Below, in pieces: positions 1 through 12,205 of a DNA stretch of 64,000 nt. The translations under genes were made by a program, and so were the position numbers. The stretch lies in assembly GCF_026898095.1 (NCBI RefSeq), contig NZ_CP114015.1, positions 1,922,001 through 1,986,000 on the forward strand, written 5' to 3'. The notes below the pieces were generated by a model. That model did no database searches and was not told where the DNA came from. It saw only the letters and a program-made list of their open reading frames with translations. This stretch comes from Arthrobacter sp. ATA002 (GTDB lineage: Bacteria > Actinomycetota > Actinomycetes > Actinomycetales > Micrococcaceae). Every line of letters starts with the position of its first letter. The first letter of the stretch is position 1.

Positions 1-530
1 AGGAACTGGGCCTGCGGCAGCTCCAGCAGCGGCACCTGCCAGGCCCAGCCGCGCTGCGGGTCGGAGTAGAAGTGGAACTCGTCCATGATGACCGTGCCCA
101 GGTCAGCGTCGGGACCCTCGCGGAGGGCAATGTTGGCCAGGATTTCCGCGGTGCAGCAGATGATCGGCGCGTCCTTATTCACCGAGGAATCTCCGGTGAC
201 CATGCCAACGTTCTCGGCGCCGAAGATCTCGCACAGGGCAAAGAACTTCTCCGACACCAGGGCCTTGATGGGGGCGGTGTAGTAACTGCGCTCGTCGTGC
301 GCCATGGCGTGGAAGTGCGCGGCAATGGCCACCATGGACTTGCCCGAGCCCGTGGGGGTGGCCAGGATGACGTTGTTGCCGGTCACCAGCTCCATGACGG
401 CTTCGTCCTGCGCCGGGTACAGTGCCATGCCGCGGCTCTCGACCCACTCCAGGAAGGACGTGTAGGTCTCGTCGGGATCGATGGTGCGGGTGCTGGACGG
501 GCCGGAGGCAAGCTGTTCAAGAAGTTTCAT
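1..530 (-). CDS. DExH-box RNA/DNA helicase, N-terminal part (cut by window edge)
   Basis: About 176 N-terminal residues of a superfamily 2 helicase; the C-terminal remainder lies beyond base 1. The protein begins [13 protein letters not shown] and has a Q-motif-like LYPAQDEAV, then Walker [10 protein letters not shown] near residue 55, motif Ia [12 protein letters not shown], motif Ib-like VTGDSSVN, and the Walker B/DExH box MDEFHF near residue 150. This matches the actinobacterial DEAD/DEAH helicases that carry a DUF3516 tail, but that tail is not visible here, so the assignment to that subfamily is inference. The ATG at 528-530 gives the only start that precedes the Q-motif. It sits head to tail with the next minus-strand gene. 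Confidence 0.85.
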   Translation of the reverse strand, partial: MKLLEQLASGPSSTRTIDPDETYTSFLEWVESRGMALYPAQDEAVMELVTGNNVILATPTGSGKSMVAIAAHFHAMAHDERSYYTAPIKALVSEKFFALCEIFGAENVGMVTGDSSVNKDAPIICCTAEILANIALREGPDADLGTVIMDEFHFYSDPQRGWAWQVPLLELPQAQF

Positions 531-604
531 GTCCCTACCAGACTATCGGGCGCGGCTGTGCGTTGCGGACCGGCGCCCGGAACGGCTGGGAGAGCCCGGA
601 ACGG

Positions 605-1623
605 CTAGGAGAACCGGCGCACCTGCGTCCATCCCGGGTCGGGATCGTGCCGGAGCGTGCCGCCGGCCGCCCGGGCCGCAGCCGAAACCGCCGCGAGCCC
701 GGCGGGGTCCTCCGAATCCGAGTAGTAGTGGAGCACCCGGGCACCGGCGGCGCTCTCATGGGCGACAAGGATTCCGGCAGCTCCGAGGGAGGAGGAGATG
801 GCCGCTTCGTGCCCCGGAGCGCCTCCAGGCCGGCCTGCGTCGGGAGACCGTTCTCTCCGCCGCTGTAGGGGAGGCGCACCCGGGTATGGAGGTCGAACGT
901 CGGATAGTCGATCCACCGCAGGGGCCGGCGCGCCGCAACCATGACAGGGCCGCCGTCCTGCGTCGTTCCGTTCAGCAGGACCCATCCGGCCGGTGCGGAG
1001 GCCGCGGCAGCGGTAACGGCGGCCAGGAGCTCGCCGGCGGCCACATCCGCCGCCGCGCCGGCGGCGGCCGGCTCGACGGCACCTATCCACCGGGTCACAC
1101 CGTCTTCGCCGAGAAGCCAGTCAAGGAGGAGGAAGCAGATTTGCCGGCTCCGGCCCTCGGCCACCGCGGTGAACAGCGGATGGTGGATGACGACGTCGAA
1201 ACGGCCCGTGCGGGAATCTTCCCGCAGACCGAAACGGGCGGAGCCCAGAGAAAAGCTGCGGCCGTCAATCTCGAGGCTCTGGCCCGCCACGCCGGGCACC
1301 GGCTGTCGGGCGGCGGCGAACTCCCATTCCCCGTCCGCGCGGGGAGCGCGCCGGAGCCAGAGTTCCGCGATCCGCCGCAGCACGGGATCGCCCTCGGAAC
1401 TGACGGCGAGGAGATGGCGGGAGGTGCGCCCCGGGGCCGTGTCCCACGCCAAGTCCGGATGCACGGCGGCGAGCCGTTCCTCCATCTCGGCGGGAAGGGA
1501 ACCCCAGTGGCCGGTCGCCGCGGCCGCACTGAACCGGGAGCCGGCGCCCGATGTCCACCACGTCCAGAAGTTGTCAATGTGCTGTTCCGGCCCCGCAGAG
1601 ACCCCGCGCCTGAAAATTCCCAT
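605..1623 (-). CDS. DUF695-like hypothetical protein (frameshifted in this sequence)
   Basis: A protein of about 339 residues once one missing base is allowed. The first 270 residues begin MGIFRRGVSAGPEQHIDNFW and read in one frame. After GLEALRG (near 811-817, a GCCCC run) the sense continues in the next frame with HEAAISSSLGAAGILVAHE and a C-terminal segment ending DPGWTQVRRFS, typical of the end of DUF695/RraB-like domains (...HYYSDSEDPAG...). The shift equals loss of one base. The stop of the corrected frame is at 605-607. Function is unknown. The family link is moderate confidence only, from the pattern of short conserved stretches rather than from a search. Confidence 0.6.
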
Positions 1624-1791
1624 GTCCGCCCTTTCCCGCCGCTGCCGTGTTCCGCCATGAACCTACCCCGGACAGTCCGGGAGACGCCGCCGGCCGCGGT
1701 ACCGGCGCGGCGGCAGCGGCGGCCATCCGCGCATGACCCGGGATGAAGGCCCGGCCGCTGCCGCACCGGCCCCTTTGCTAGGCTCGGCGGC

Positions 1792-2569
1792 ATGAAATGG
1801 GATCCCCGGAAGTACACACAGTTCTCCTCGCACCGTGACCGGCCGTTTTTGACCTCACGGCCCGCATCGCCGCTGATAATCCGCGCAGGGTTGCTGACCT
1901 GGGCTGCGGTCCGGGAACCCTGACTGCCGCGCTCGCCGCCCGCTGGCCCGGTGCGCAGGTCACCGGCGTCGACTCTTCGCAGGCAATGGTGGACCAGGCC
2001 AGGGCTCTGGAACTGGCACCGGACAACCTGGACTTTGTGCAGGCGGGCATTGAGGAGTGGGAGCCGCAGCCCGGCACCGATGTGGTGGTTTCCAACGCGG
2101 CCCTGCAGTGGGTGCCGGGCCACGCGGACATGATGCGCCGCTGGGCCAAGCAGCTGGACGCCGGTGCCTGGCTGGCCGTCCAGGTGCCGGGAAACTTGGG
2201 GCGCCTTCGCATGCCTTGATGCGGGAACTGGCGGCAAGCGCAGAATGGGCGGACAAGCTTGACGGCGTGCTGCGCCACAGCGACGCCGTGGATGAACCGG
2301 AGGACTACCTGGGACTGCTCATTGAAGCCGGCTTTGAGGCCGACGTGTGGGAGACGAGTTACCAGCAGATGCTGCACGGTGAGGACCCGGTGCTGGAATG
2401 GGTCCGCGGAACCGCGCTGCGGCCGGTCATTGACGCGTTGGACGCCGCAGACTTTGCGCGCTTCGAAACCGAATATGCGGCCCTGCTCCGCGAAGCCTAT
2501 CCGCAGCACTCCTGGGGAACAGTCTTCCCGTTCCGGCGTATTTTCATGGTGGGCCGGAAGCAGGGCTAA
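1792..2569 (+). CDS. tam: Trans-aconitate 2-methyltransferase (two frameshifts in this sequence)
   Basis: S-adenosylmethionine-dependent methyltransferase of the Tam family, which methylates trans-aconitate, a spontaneous inhibitor of the TCA enzyme aconitase. Read across two breaks, the protein runs MKWDPRKYTQFSSHRDRPF, the SAM-binding motif VADLGCGPGTLT, VVVSNAALQWVPGH, and ends FPFRRIFMVGRKQG. The first break lies in a T5 run at 1846-1850 and the second in a G4 run at 2198-2201; each is repaired by one added base. About 259 residues after repair, the usual length for the family. The gene stands alone, divergent from the gene before it and convergent with the permease after it. Sequencing error is the likely cause of the breaks. 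Confidence 0.8.
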
Positions 2570-2571
2570 GC

Positions 2572-3981
2572 TCAGGCCTCGGGAGGCAGGTGCCGCTCGT
2601 CGGGCCAGGTGCCCGGAATATCGATCGTCCGGTTGCGGGCCGCCCGCATCAGGGGGGTGTTGAGCGTATCAATCTGCGCGTTCGCGTGGCCCTGGGCGCC
2701 GGCGCCGCCGCGCGGGTTCTGCCGGGAGAGATACAGCGCCGCGCCGAGCGCGGTCAGCAGGAACCCGGCCAGCAGGGCAGCGGGGTTCAGGGAGGGCAGC
2801 TGGCCCGCCGCCGCCAGCGCCGCCAAGATCGGGATCACCGGTCCCAGCGGCAGCCGCGCGCCGTCACCGGGCCACTTGCGGTAGCCCAGCACCGCGGCCG
2901 CAATGCTCACCACCACCATGGCGATGATCGCGGCGACGTTGGCGATCGACACCACAAACGTGGTGTCGCGCAGGAGGACCAGCAGCACGGTGATGACCCC
3001 GAGCAGCAGCACGCTCACATAGGGGTGGCCGCCGCGGGTGTGCCGGCCCAGGGCCGCGGGAACATCGCCGCGGGCCACCATGCGGAGCATGATTTCGGAG
3101 GCGCCGAGCACGTTCGCGTTGGCGCCGGAAAGCGTGGACAGGCACGCAGCGAACGCCACCAGCAGACCGCCCCAGCTGCCCATCACGATCTCGGCCGCCT
3201 GGGACACCCCGGTTGCCTTGAAGACGGTGATGCCGCTGGCCGTCATCGCCAGCACCGTGCCCAGGTAGACCAGGCCCGACACCAGGATGGTCAGCATGAT
3301 GGCCCGCGGCACCGTCTTGCGCGGGTTCTTCACCGAGCCGGCCATGTTCGTGATGACGTTGAATCCCGTGTAGGCGGTGAACAGCAGCGCCGTCGCGGAG
3401 AATACGCCGCCGGTGCCCGACGGAAGCGGACGGTCCAGGTCGTCGGGGCGCAGCTCGGTCAGACCCCAGACAGCAAACAGCACCAGCAGGGCCAGCTTGA
3501 TGCCCACAATCCACGTTTCGGCCCGTGCCACCGCCGACGTCGGGCCGAGGTTCAGGGCTGTCACCAGTGCGGTGACCACGAGCGCCACCAGCAGGATGCT
3601 TGCCGCCGGCAGGAAATATTCACTGAAATAGTCTCCGAAGGAGACCACCAAATAGGCGATGATGGTGGCGCCGTTGAGGTAGAACGCCCACATCACGATG
3701 AACCGCCAGAAGGGTCCCAGAAGGGTGCCCACCGGGGCATATCCGGACTCGCCGTCCTTGGCGCGGGTGGAGACCACGATGAAGGACAGGGCGCACAGGA
3801 ACATGACGATCCCGGCAAGGATGTAGCTCAGGGCGGCAGCCGGTCCGGCCAGGTTGACGGCGGTTCCGGAAAGCGTGAACACTCCGCCGCCCACCGTGGT
3901 TCCGACGCCGAACGCGACACATGACACCAGCCCGATCTGCCCCGGTGCCCTCGGTGTGCTGGCTGACGGTGGACTGGCCAT
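2572..3981 (-). CDS. APC-superfamily amino acid permease
   Basis: An integral membrane transporter of 469 residues with about 12 hydrophobic segments. The N-terminus IGLVSCVAFGVGTTVGGGVF is the glycine-rich first helix of the amino acid-polyamine-organocation (APC) superfamily, which moves amino acids or related amines by symport or exchange. A loop SGANANVLGASEIMLRMVARGDVP in the second half resembles the conserved cytoplasmic loop of the family. Substrate cannot be told from sequence. The gene overlaps nothing: it ends three bases after tam, converging with it, and the MBL-fold gene upstream reads in the same direction about 100 bp away. The reading frame is intact. Confidence 0.85.
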   Translation of the reverse strand: MASPPSASTPRAPGQIGLVSCVAFGVGTTVGGGVFTLSGTAVNLAGPAAALSYILAGIVMFLCALSFIVVSTRAKDGESGYAPVGTLLGPFWRFIVMWAFYLNGATIIAYLVVSFGDYFSEYFLPAASILLVALVVTALVTALNLGPTSAVARAETWIVGIKLALLVLFAVWGLTELRPDDLDRPLPSGTGGVFSATALLFTAYTGFNVITNMAGSVKNPRKTVPRAIMLTILVSGLVYLGTVLAMTASGITVFKATGVSQAAEIVMGSWGGLLVAFAACLSTLSGANANVLGASEIMLRMVARGDVPAALGRHTRGGHPYVSVLLLGVITVLLVLLRDTTFVVSIANVAAIIAMVVVSIAAAVLGYRKWPGDGARLPLGPVIPILAALAAAGQLPSLNPAALLAGFLLTALGAALYLSRQNPRGGAGAQGHANAQIDTLNTPLMRAARNRTIDIPGTWPDERHLPPEA

Positions 3982-4080
3982 GGCTGCACGCTCTCAGTTA
4001 GTCCGGCAGAGCCCCCTTGGAGCGTACGGCCGCCCTCGGCGCCGGTCAACGGACCGGCCCCCCGCGGCGCCGGCAGGCAC

Positions 4081-4719
4081 CTACCAGCCGCGTTCCTTCC
4101 ATTCCTGCAGATGCGGACGCTCGGCACCGAGGGTGGTGCCGGCGCCGTGGCCGGGGTGCACCACGGTGTCGTCCGGAAGATAATCGAACACACGTTCGAC
4201 AGTATCCTCGTACAGCGACGCGAAACGCTCCGGATCCTGCTGTGTGTTGCCCAATCCGCCCGGGAACAGCGAGTCGCCGGTGAACAGATGCGCCGGGCCG
4301 TTCGGGCCGCGGTACAGCAGCGCGACGGAGCCGGGCGTGTGGCCGCGCAGCTTAATGGCCTCCAGCTCAAAACCGTCGAACCTGCCGACGTCTCCGTGGT
4401 CCAGCGGTACGTCGGTGGGCACCTCGATGTCCGGAATATCCTCGCTGCCCGCGGCCGTCCGGGCTCCGGTGGCCCGTACGGCTTCGGCTAGCGCCCGCAC
4501 ATGGTCCCAGTGGCTGTGCGTGGTGACTATCAGCTCCACCTTTGCCGGAACGGCGGCGTCTGCGGCCGCTTCCTCCAGCAGCCCGGCTATGGCCGGGAAA
4601 TCATCGGCGGCATCAATGAGTACCTGTGCGCCGGTGTCTTTGGCCGTTATGACGTAGACGTTGTTGTCCATGCTGCCCACGGACCGGCTGCGGATAGTGA
4701 CTTTCTCCAAATCGAACAT
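4081..4719 (-). CDS. MBL-fold metallo-hydrolase (glyoxalase II-like)
   Basis: A 212-residue metallo-beta-lactamase-fold hydrolase. It contains the metal-binding THSHWDH motif (HxHxDH) near residue 70, a further metal histidine in LRGHTPGS, the bridging aspartate region LFTGDSLFPGGLG, and the final histidine in VVHPGHGAGT. These are the ligands of a di-metal (usually Zn) hydrolase resembling hydroxyacylglutathione hydrolase; the actual thioester or ester substrate is unknown. The ATG at 4717-4719 gives MFDLEKVTIRSRSVG, a sensible N-terminus; the same frame stays open far upstream only because of GC bias. It is divergent from the ABC exporter genes that follow, sharing a 171-bp spacer. Confidence 0.85.
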   Translation of the reverse strand: MFDLEKVTIRSRSVGSMDNNVYVITAKDTGAQVLIDAADDFPAIAGLLEEAAADAAVPAKVELIVTTHSHWDHVRALAEAVRATGARTAAGSEDIPDIEVPTDVPLDHGDVGRFDGFELEAIKLRGHTPGSVALLYRGPNGPAHLFTGDSLFPGGLGNTQQDPERFASLYEDTVERVFDYLPDDTVVHPGHGAGTTLGAERPHLQEWKERGW

Positions 4720-4890
4720 GACGGTAAGTCTAGTTCCGGCCGGTGGCGAACCGGGAGAAGCCACGGGAACAGCGGGGGCGCTCGCCGGTGCCGGCCGGAG
4801 CACGGGCAGCCGGGGGTATTGCCTGCCCGTGGGAGGCGGCGTACGTTCGGATGGTGCCGGTGCTGGAACCGGCCGGTCCGGGAGGAAAGC

Positions 4891-6624
4891 GTGCTCGTAC
4901 GGCTCATCCGGCAGAACCTGGCACCCTACAAGGGCGCCGTGGCCGCCGTCGTCATCCTGCAGTTCCTGCAGACCGCAGCCACGCTGTACCTGCCCACCCT
5001 GAACGCCGACATCATCGACCGCGGCGTGGTGGTGGCCGACACGGGAGTCATCCTGGGCCTTGGCGGCTGGATGCTCGCCATTACGGCCGGGCAGGTGCTC
5101 TGTGCGGTCACCGCCACATACTTTGCCGCCCGGGTGGCCATGAGCGTGGGCCGGAACATCCGCGACAACCTGTTCACCACGGTTGAGTCCTTTTCCTCCC
5201 GGGAAGTGGGGGTCTTCGGCGCCCCGTCCCTGATCACCCGGACCACCAACGACGTCCAGCAGGTGCAAATGGCCCTGCTGATGACCTTCACCGTGATGGT
5301 TTCCGCGCCGATCATGGGTGTGGGCGGAGTACTGCTTGCGCTGAACCAGGACGTGGCACTCTCCGGCATCCTGCTGCTGATCCTGCCGGTGCTGTTCGTG
5401 GTGATCGGGCTGGTGCTGCGCCGGCTGATTCCGTTGTTCCGCCGTGCCCAGAAACAGATCGACCGGGTGAACTCGGTCCTGCGCGAACAGATCATGGGCG
5501 TTGCGGTCATTCGGGCCTTCGTGCGCGAGCGCACCGAGGAAACCCGCTTCGACAGCGCCAACCGGGACCTGACCGGAACGCAGCTGCGGACCGCGCAGTA
5601 CATGGCCCTGCTCTTCCCCGCCGCGATGCTCGTCGCGAACCTGGCGTCCGTGGCGGTGGTGTGGCTGGGGGCCTACCGCATTGATGCGGGCCAGATGCAG
5701 ATCGGAGCCCTGACCGCCTTCATCGCCTACATCATGCAGATCCTGATGGCGGTCATGATGTCCATGTTCATGATCATGATGCTCCCGCGCGCCGCCGTCT
5801 GCGCTGAACGCATCTATGAGGTCCTCGACACTGAAAGCACGGTGCATGACGCGCAGGGCGCGGTCCCGCTGGTGTATGACGGCGGAAGCCTGGTGTTCGA
5901 CGGCGTCGGCTACACCTATCCGGACGCGGAGGCGCCGGTGCTGCACGGGATTTCCTTCACAGCAGAGTCCGGCAGAACCACCGCCGTCATCGGCTCCACC
6001 GGATCCGGCAAATCAACGCTGCTGAATCTGGTGCCGCGGCTGCTGGATGCCACCTCCGGAGAAATCAGCATTGACGGGCAGGACACAGCCGCGGTGACGC
6101 TGCAGTCGCTGCGCAGCGGGATCGGACTGGTGCCGCAGAAGGCCTACCTGTTTGCCGGAACGGTCGCCTCCAACCTGAGGTTCGGCAAGCCGCAGGCCAG
6201 CGAGGCTGAGCTCTGGGAAGCGCTGGAGATCGCCCAGGCCGCCGATTTTGTCCGTGCCTCCGAAGGGGCGCTGGAACACCGGGTGGAACAGGGCGGCGGG
6301 AATTTCTCCGGCGGGCAGCGGCAGCGGCTGACCATCGCCCGGGCACTGGTGGTCCGGCCCTCCGTCTACCTGTTCGACGACAGCTTCTCCGCCCTGGACT
6401 TCGCGACCGATGCCCGGCTGCGGGCCGCCCTCAAGCAGCGCACCCGCAACTCCACCGTGCTGATCGTCGCCCAGCGGGTCAACACCATCACCGACGCCGC
6501 GCGGATCGTGGTGCTGGAGGAGGGACGGATCGCCGGGCAGGGAACACATGAGGAGCTGATGTCCTCCTCGCCCACGTACCGCGAGATTGTCGAATCGCAG
6601 CTCACCGCCGAGGAAGTACAGTGA
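4891..6624 (+). CDS. ABC exporter half-transporter, degenerate-site subunit
   Basis: A 577-residue half-transporter: six membrane segments in residues 1-300, then an ATPase domain. Walker A is GSTGSGKST, the signature is intact (NFSGGQRQR), but Walker B ends in Asp-Asp (YLFDDS) where the catalytic glutamate would be, and the switch histidine is replaced by Gln (LIVAQRVNTI). That is the hallmark of the non-catalytic Walker site of heterodimeric exporters. I chose the GTG at 4891 because GGAGGAAAGC lies directly before it; the frame is open further upstream without sense. The stop overlaps the next start by four bases (GTGA), so the two subunits are translationally coupled. Likely a drug or lipid exporter. 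Confidence 0.9.
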   Translation: MLVRLIRQNLAPYKGAVAAVVILQFLQTAATLYLPTLNADIIDRGVVVADTGVILGLGGWMLAITAGQVLCAVTATYFAARVAMSVGRNIRDNLFTTVESFSSREVGVFGAPSLITRTTNDVQQVQMALLMTFTVMVSAPIMGVGGVLLALNQDVALSGILLLILPVLFVVIGLVLRRLIPLFRRAQKQIDRVNSVLREQIMGVAVIRAFVRERTEETRFDSANRDLTGTQLRTAQYMALLFPAAMLVANLASVAVVWLGAYRIDAGQMQIGALTAFIAYIMQILMAVMMSMFMIMMLPRAAVCAERIYEVLDTESTVHDAQGAVPLVYDGGSLVFDGVGYTYPDAEAPVLHGISFTAESGRTTAVIGSTGSGKSTLLNLVPRLLDATSGEISIDGQDTAAVTLQSLRSGIGLVPQKAYLFAGTVASNLRFGKPQASEAELWEALEIAQAADFVRASEGALEHRVEQGGGNFSGGQRQRLTIARALVVRPSVYLFDDSFSALDFATDARLRAALKQRTRNSTVLIVAQRVNTITDAARIVVLEEGRIAGQGTHEELMSSSPTYREIVESQLTAEEVQ

Positions 6625-8621
6625 GCGCCCCGGCACGCGGCGCCTCCCGGCCGCCGGCGTACGGTCCCGGCAGGGGCCCCGGGGCCGGTCACGGCGGAGG
6701 GCACGCTCCGGCGGCAAAACCCCTCAATTTCCGGGCCAGCGTGAAGCGGATCCTCTCCCTCATGGGTCCGGACCGGCTGCGCCTGGTGCTGGTGATGACC
6801 GCCGCCGTCGTATCCGTGGCGCTCGCCGTCACTGCCCCGCGGATCCTGGGCGAAGCCACCAACGTGATTTTCGACGGCGTGATTGGCGCCGGCCTGGAAC
6901 CGGGAGTCAGCAAGGACGAGCAGGTCCGGGCGCTGCGCAGCGCAGGGGAGGACCAGCTGGCGGACATGCTCGCCGCCATGAACGTGGTTCCCGGGGCCGG
7001 GGTGGACTTCAGCCGGCTGCGGGTGCTGGTGCTGGGGGTGCTGGGCATCTACCTTGCGGCCTTCTTCTTCGGCTGGCTGCAGGCACGCGTCACGGCCCGC
7101 GTGGTCCAGAACGCCATGTACCGGCTGCGGAAGGACGTGGACGGCAAGCTCTTCCGGCTGCCGATGTCCCATTTCCAGCGCGAATCGCGCGGAGATGTGC
7201 TCAGCCGGGTTACCAATGACATCGATAATCTGGCACAGACCCTCTCCCAGACGCTGACCCAGATCGTCACCTCCGTGCTCACTATTGTGGGGGTGCTGGG
7301 CATGATGCTGTGGCTCTCCCCGCTGCTGGCGCTGATCGCGGTGATTACGGTGCCGGTCTCCGCCGTCGTCACCGTACTGATTGCCCGGCGCTCGCAGGTG
7401 CAGTTCATGCAGCAGTGGAAGTCCACGGGCGAGGTGAACGGATACATCGAGGAGATGTTCAGCGCGCAGGACGTGGTGAAGGCCTTCGGGCAGCAGGAAC
7501 GCGTCGTGGAGGGTTTCCGGCCGGCCAACGAAACCCTCTACCGGTCCTCCTTCCGGGCCCAGTTCGTTTCCGGCATCATCATGCCCACCATGCAGTTCAT
7601 CTCGAACCTGAACTATGTGGCGGTTGCCGTGGTCGGCGGCATCCTGGTGGCCAACGGGCGGCTCTCCATTGGCGGAGTGCAGGCCTTCGTGCAGTACAGC
7701 CGCCAGTTTTCCCAGCCGCTGGGACAGATCGGGTCACTAATCAACATGCTGCAGTCCGGTGTCGCATCAGCCGAACGTGTGTTCGAACTTCTGGATGACC
7801 GGGAGCAGGAGCCCGACCCGGCGGATCCGCTCCTCCTGCCGGACGTCAGGGGGCGGGTGGCCTTTGAGCACGTGGACTTCAGCTATTCACCCGACGCTCC
7901 GCTGATCCGGGATCTGTCCTTTGTCGCCGAACCCGGGCAGACCGTTGCCATTGTCGGTCCCACGGGGGCGGGCAAGACCACCCTGGTGAACCTGCTCATG
8001 CGCTTCTACGACCCTGACGCCGGCCGGATTACCATTGACGGCGTGGACACCGCACGGATGCGCCGGGACGATGTGCGGAAGAACATTGGGATGGTACTGC
8101 AGGATGCCTGGCTCTTTGAGGGGACCATCCGGGAGAACCTGGCCTACGGGGCGCCGGAAGCCACCGCGGAGCAGATTGTCGAGGCGGCGCGGGCCACCCA
8201 CGTGGACCACTTTGTGCGCTCGCTGCCCGACGGGTACGACACGGTGCTGGCGGACGACGGCGGAACGCTCAGCCAGGGGCAGCGGCAGCTGATCACCATT
8301 GCCCGGGCATGGTTGGCGAATCCGTCCATCCTGGTTCTCGATGAAGCAACCAGTTCGGTGGACACCCGGACCGAAATCTCCATCCGGCTGGCCATGAACG
8401 CCCTCCGGGAAGCCCGGACCAGCTTTGTGATCGCCCACCGGCTGTCCACCATCCGGGACGCCGACGTCATCCTGGTGGTGCGCGGCGGGGAAATTGTTGA
8501 ACAGGGAACCCACGAGGGGCTTCTGGCGGCCGAGGGGTTCTATGCGGAGCTCTACCGTTCCCAGTTTGCGGAGCCCGCCGCGGCGGATGACCCCGGGAAC
8601 GCGGCAGGCCCCCCGGTGTGA
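6621..8621 (+). CDS. ABC exporter half-transporter, catalytic-site partner
   Basis: A 666-residue partner of the preceding subunit. A proline/glycine-rich tail of about 40 residues precedes the membrane domain, then comes an ATPase domain with Walker A GPTGAGKTT, Walker B with a proper glutamate (ILVLDEATSS) and a switch histidine (FVIAHRLST). Its signature, however, is LSQGQ rather than LSGGQ. Combined with the partner, one composite ATP site is canonical (this Walker site plus the partner's signature) and one is degenerate, as in TmrAB or BmrCD-type heterodimers. It starts with GTG overlapping the previous stop. Substrate is not deducible. Confidence 0.9.
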   Translation: MSAPARGASRPPAYGPGRGPGAGHGGGHAPAAKPLNFRASVKRILSLMGPDRLRLVLVMTAAVVSVALAVTAPRILGEATNVIFDGVIGAGLEPGVSKDEQVRALRSAGEDQLADMLAAMNVVPGAGVDFSRLRVLVLGVLGIYLAAFFFGWLQARVTARVVQNAMYRLRKDVDGKLFRLPMSHFQRESRGDVLSRVTNDIDNLAQTLSQTLTQIVTSVLTIVGVLGMMLWLSPLLALIAVITVPVSAVVTVLIARRSQVQFMQQWKSTGEVNGYIEEMFSAQDVVKAFGQQERVVEGFRPANETLYRSSFRAQFVSGIIMPTMQFISNLNYVAVAVVGGILVANGRLSIGGVQAFVQYSRQFSQPLGQIGSLINMLQSGVASAERVFELLDDREQEPDPADPLLLPDVRGRVAFEHVDFSYSPDAPLIRDLSFVAEPGQTVAIVGPTGAGKTTLVNLLMRFYDPDAGRITIDGVDTARMRRDDVRKNIGMVLQDAWLFEGTIRENLAYGAPEATAEQIVEAARATHVDHFVRSLPDGYDTVLADDGGTLSQGQRQLITIARAWLANPSILVLDEATSSVDTRTEISIRLAMNALREARTSFVIAHRLSTIRDADVILVVRGGEIVEQGTHEGLLAAEGFYAELYRSQFAEPAAADDPGNAAGPPV

Positions 8622-8750
8622 CCCTCCTCCCGGCACCGGAGGGCCGGGCATGGCAAAATGGAACTGCAGCGGGTGGAAACCGGCCCGCATCACCAGCCCG
8701 GCCGGCGCAATCCCCCGGACGGCACCAGCTCCCAACATGAAGGCGGTCCC

Positions 8751-9128
8751 ATGAGTGACGACGTCCTGTCCTGGGTCCGCATCGACGGCACCAGCACCGT
8801 TCCTCCTTTCGAACAGCTGCGGGTCCAGATCCTCGACGCCGCAAATGAAGGGCGGCTTGCCGTCGGGACCCGCCTGCCGCCGGTGCGCGCGCTCGCCGCC
8901 CGGCTTGGCCTGGCGGTGAATACCGTGGCCCGGGCCTACCGTGAACTGGAACAGGCCGAAGTGGTCACCACGCGCTCGCGGGCGGGCACTGTCATTGCCG
9001 CGGCCGGGGACAACGGCCGGCGGCGCGTCGCCGAGGCGGCCGCCGTTTTCGCGGATTCCGTCCGCGCCAACGGCATTGATCCCCGGGAAGCCCTCACCTA
9101 TGCCGAAACGGCGCTTCGCCTGCGGTGA
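8751..9128 (+). CDS. GntR-family regulator, short YtrA-like form
   Basis: A 125-residue DNA-binding protein. Residues 1-75 form a GntR winged helix-turn-helix: PPFEQLRVQIL, then LAVGTRLPPVRALAARLGLAVNTVARAYRELE, the recognition-helix region typical of the family. The remaining ~45 residues are too short for a FadR or UTRA ligand domain, so this resembles the YtrA subgroup, which often controls neighbouring ABC transporters. It lies 130 bp after the heterodimeric ABC exporter and in the same direction, so it may regulate it; that is inference from position. The ATG at 8751 follows a purine-rich AAGGCGG. Confidence 0.85.
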   Translation: MSDDVLSWVRIDGTSTVPPFEQLRVQILDAANEGRLAVGTRLPPVRALAARLGLAVNTVARAYRELEQAEVVTTRSRAGTVIAAAGDNGRRRVAEAAAVFADSVRANGIDPREALTYAETALRLR

Positions 9129-9139
9129 ACAGGGCGGTG

Positions 9140-9175
9140 TCGAATACATCTTCGAACCAAACGGTGAACTACAGT
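9140..9175 (+). promoter_or_regulatory. LexA/SOS-box-like operator and -10 element of uvrA
   Basis: The stretch 9140-9155 reads TCGAATACATCTTCGA. It matches the Gram-positive/actinobacterial LexA consensus TCGAAC-N4-GTTCGA at 10 of 12 fixed positions and is a perfect inverted repeat in its outer six bases. A TACAGT at 9170-9175 is a plausible -10 hexamer. It would place transcription start at about 9182-9184, right on the GTG at 9183, suggesting a leaderless message. uvrA is a known LexA target in mycobacteria and Bacillus. The match is by eye, not scored. Confidence 0.55.
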
Positions 9176-9182
9176 GGAATTT

Positions 9183-12101
<2,919 letters not shown>

Positions 12102-12140
12102 AACCGCCGGCCTAAGCCGAAGCGCGGCGGACTTCGCAGG

Positions 12141-12173
12141 AAAAGGTATTCCCCGGCGGGAATGCCTTTTTCT
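12141..12173 (+). terminator. Intrinsic terminator after uvrA
   Basis: A 13-bp stem with one G-T wobble pairs 12141-12153 (AAAAGGTATTCCC) with 12158-12170 (GGGAATGCCTTTT) around a CGGC loop, and runs into T's. The A tract on one side and T tract on the other would allow it to act in both directions. It ends the uvrA transcript 40 bp after the stop. Confidence 0.85.
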
Positions 12174-12205
12174 GTACCTGGCCGCTGGTGTGGGAAACTG
12201 TCCCG

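Noticed and set aside
4720-5946. N-terminal extension of the MBL-fold gene opposite the ABC exporter
   Set aside because: The upstream 400 residues are His/Gln/Gly-rich shadow translation; the family start is the ATG at 4717-4719.
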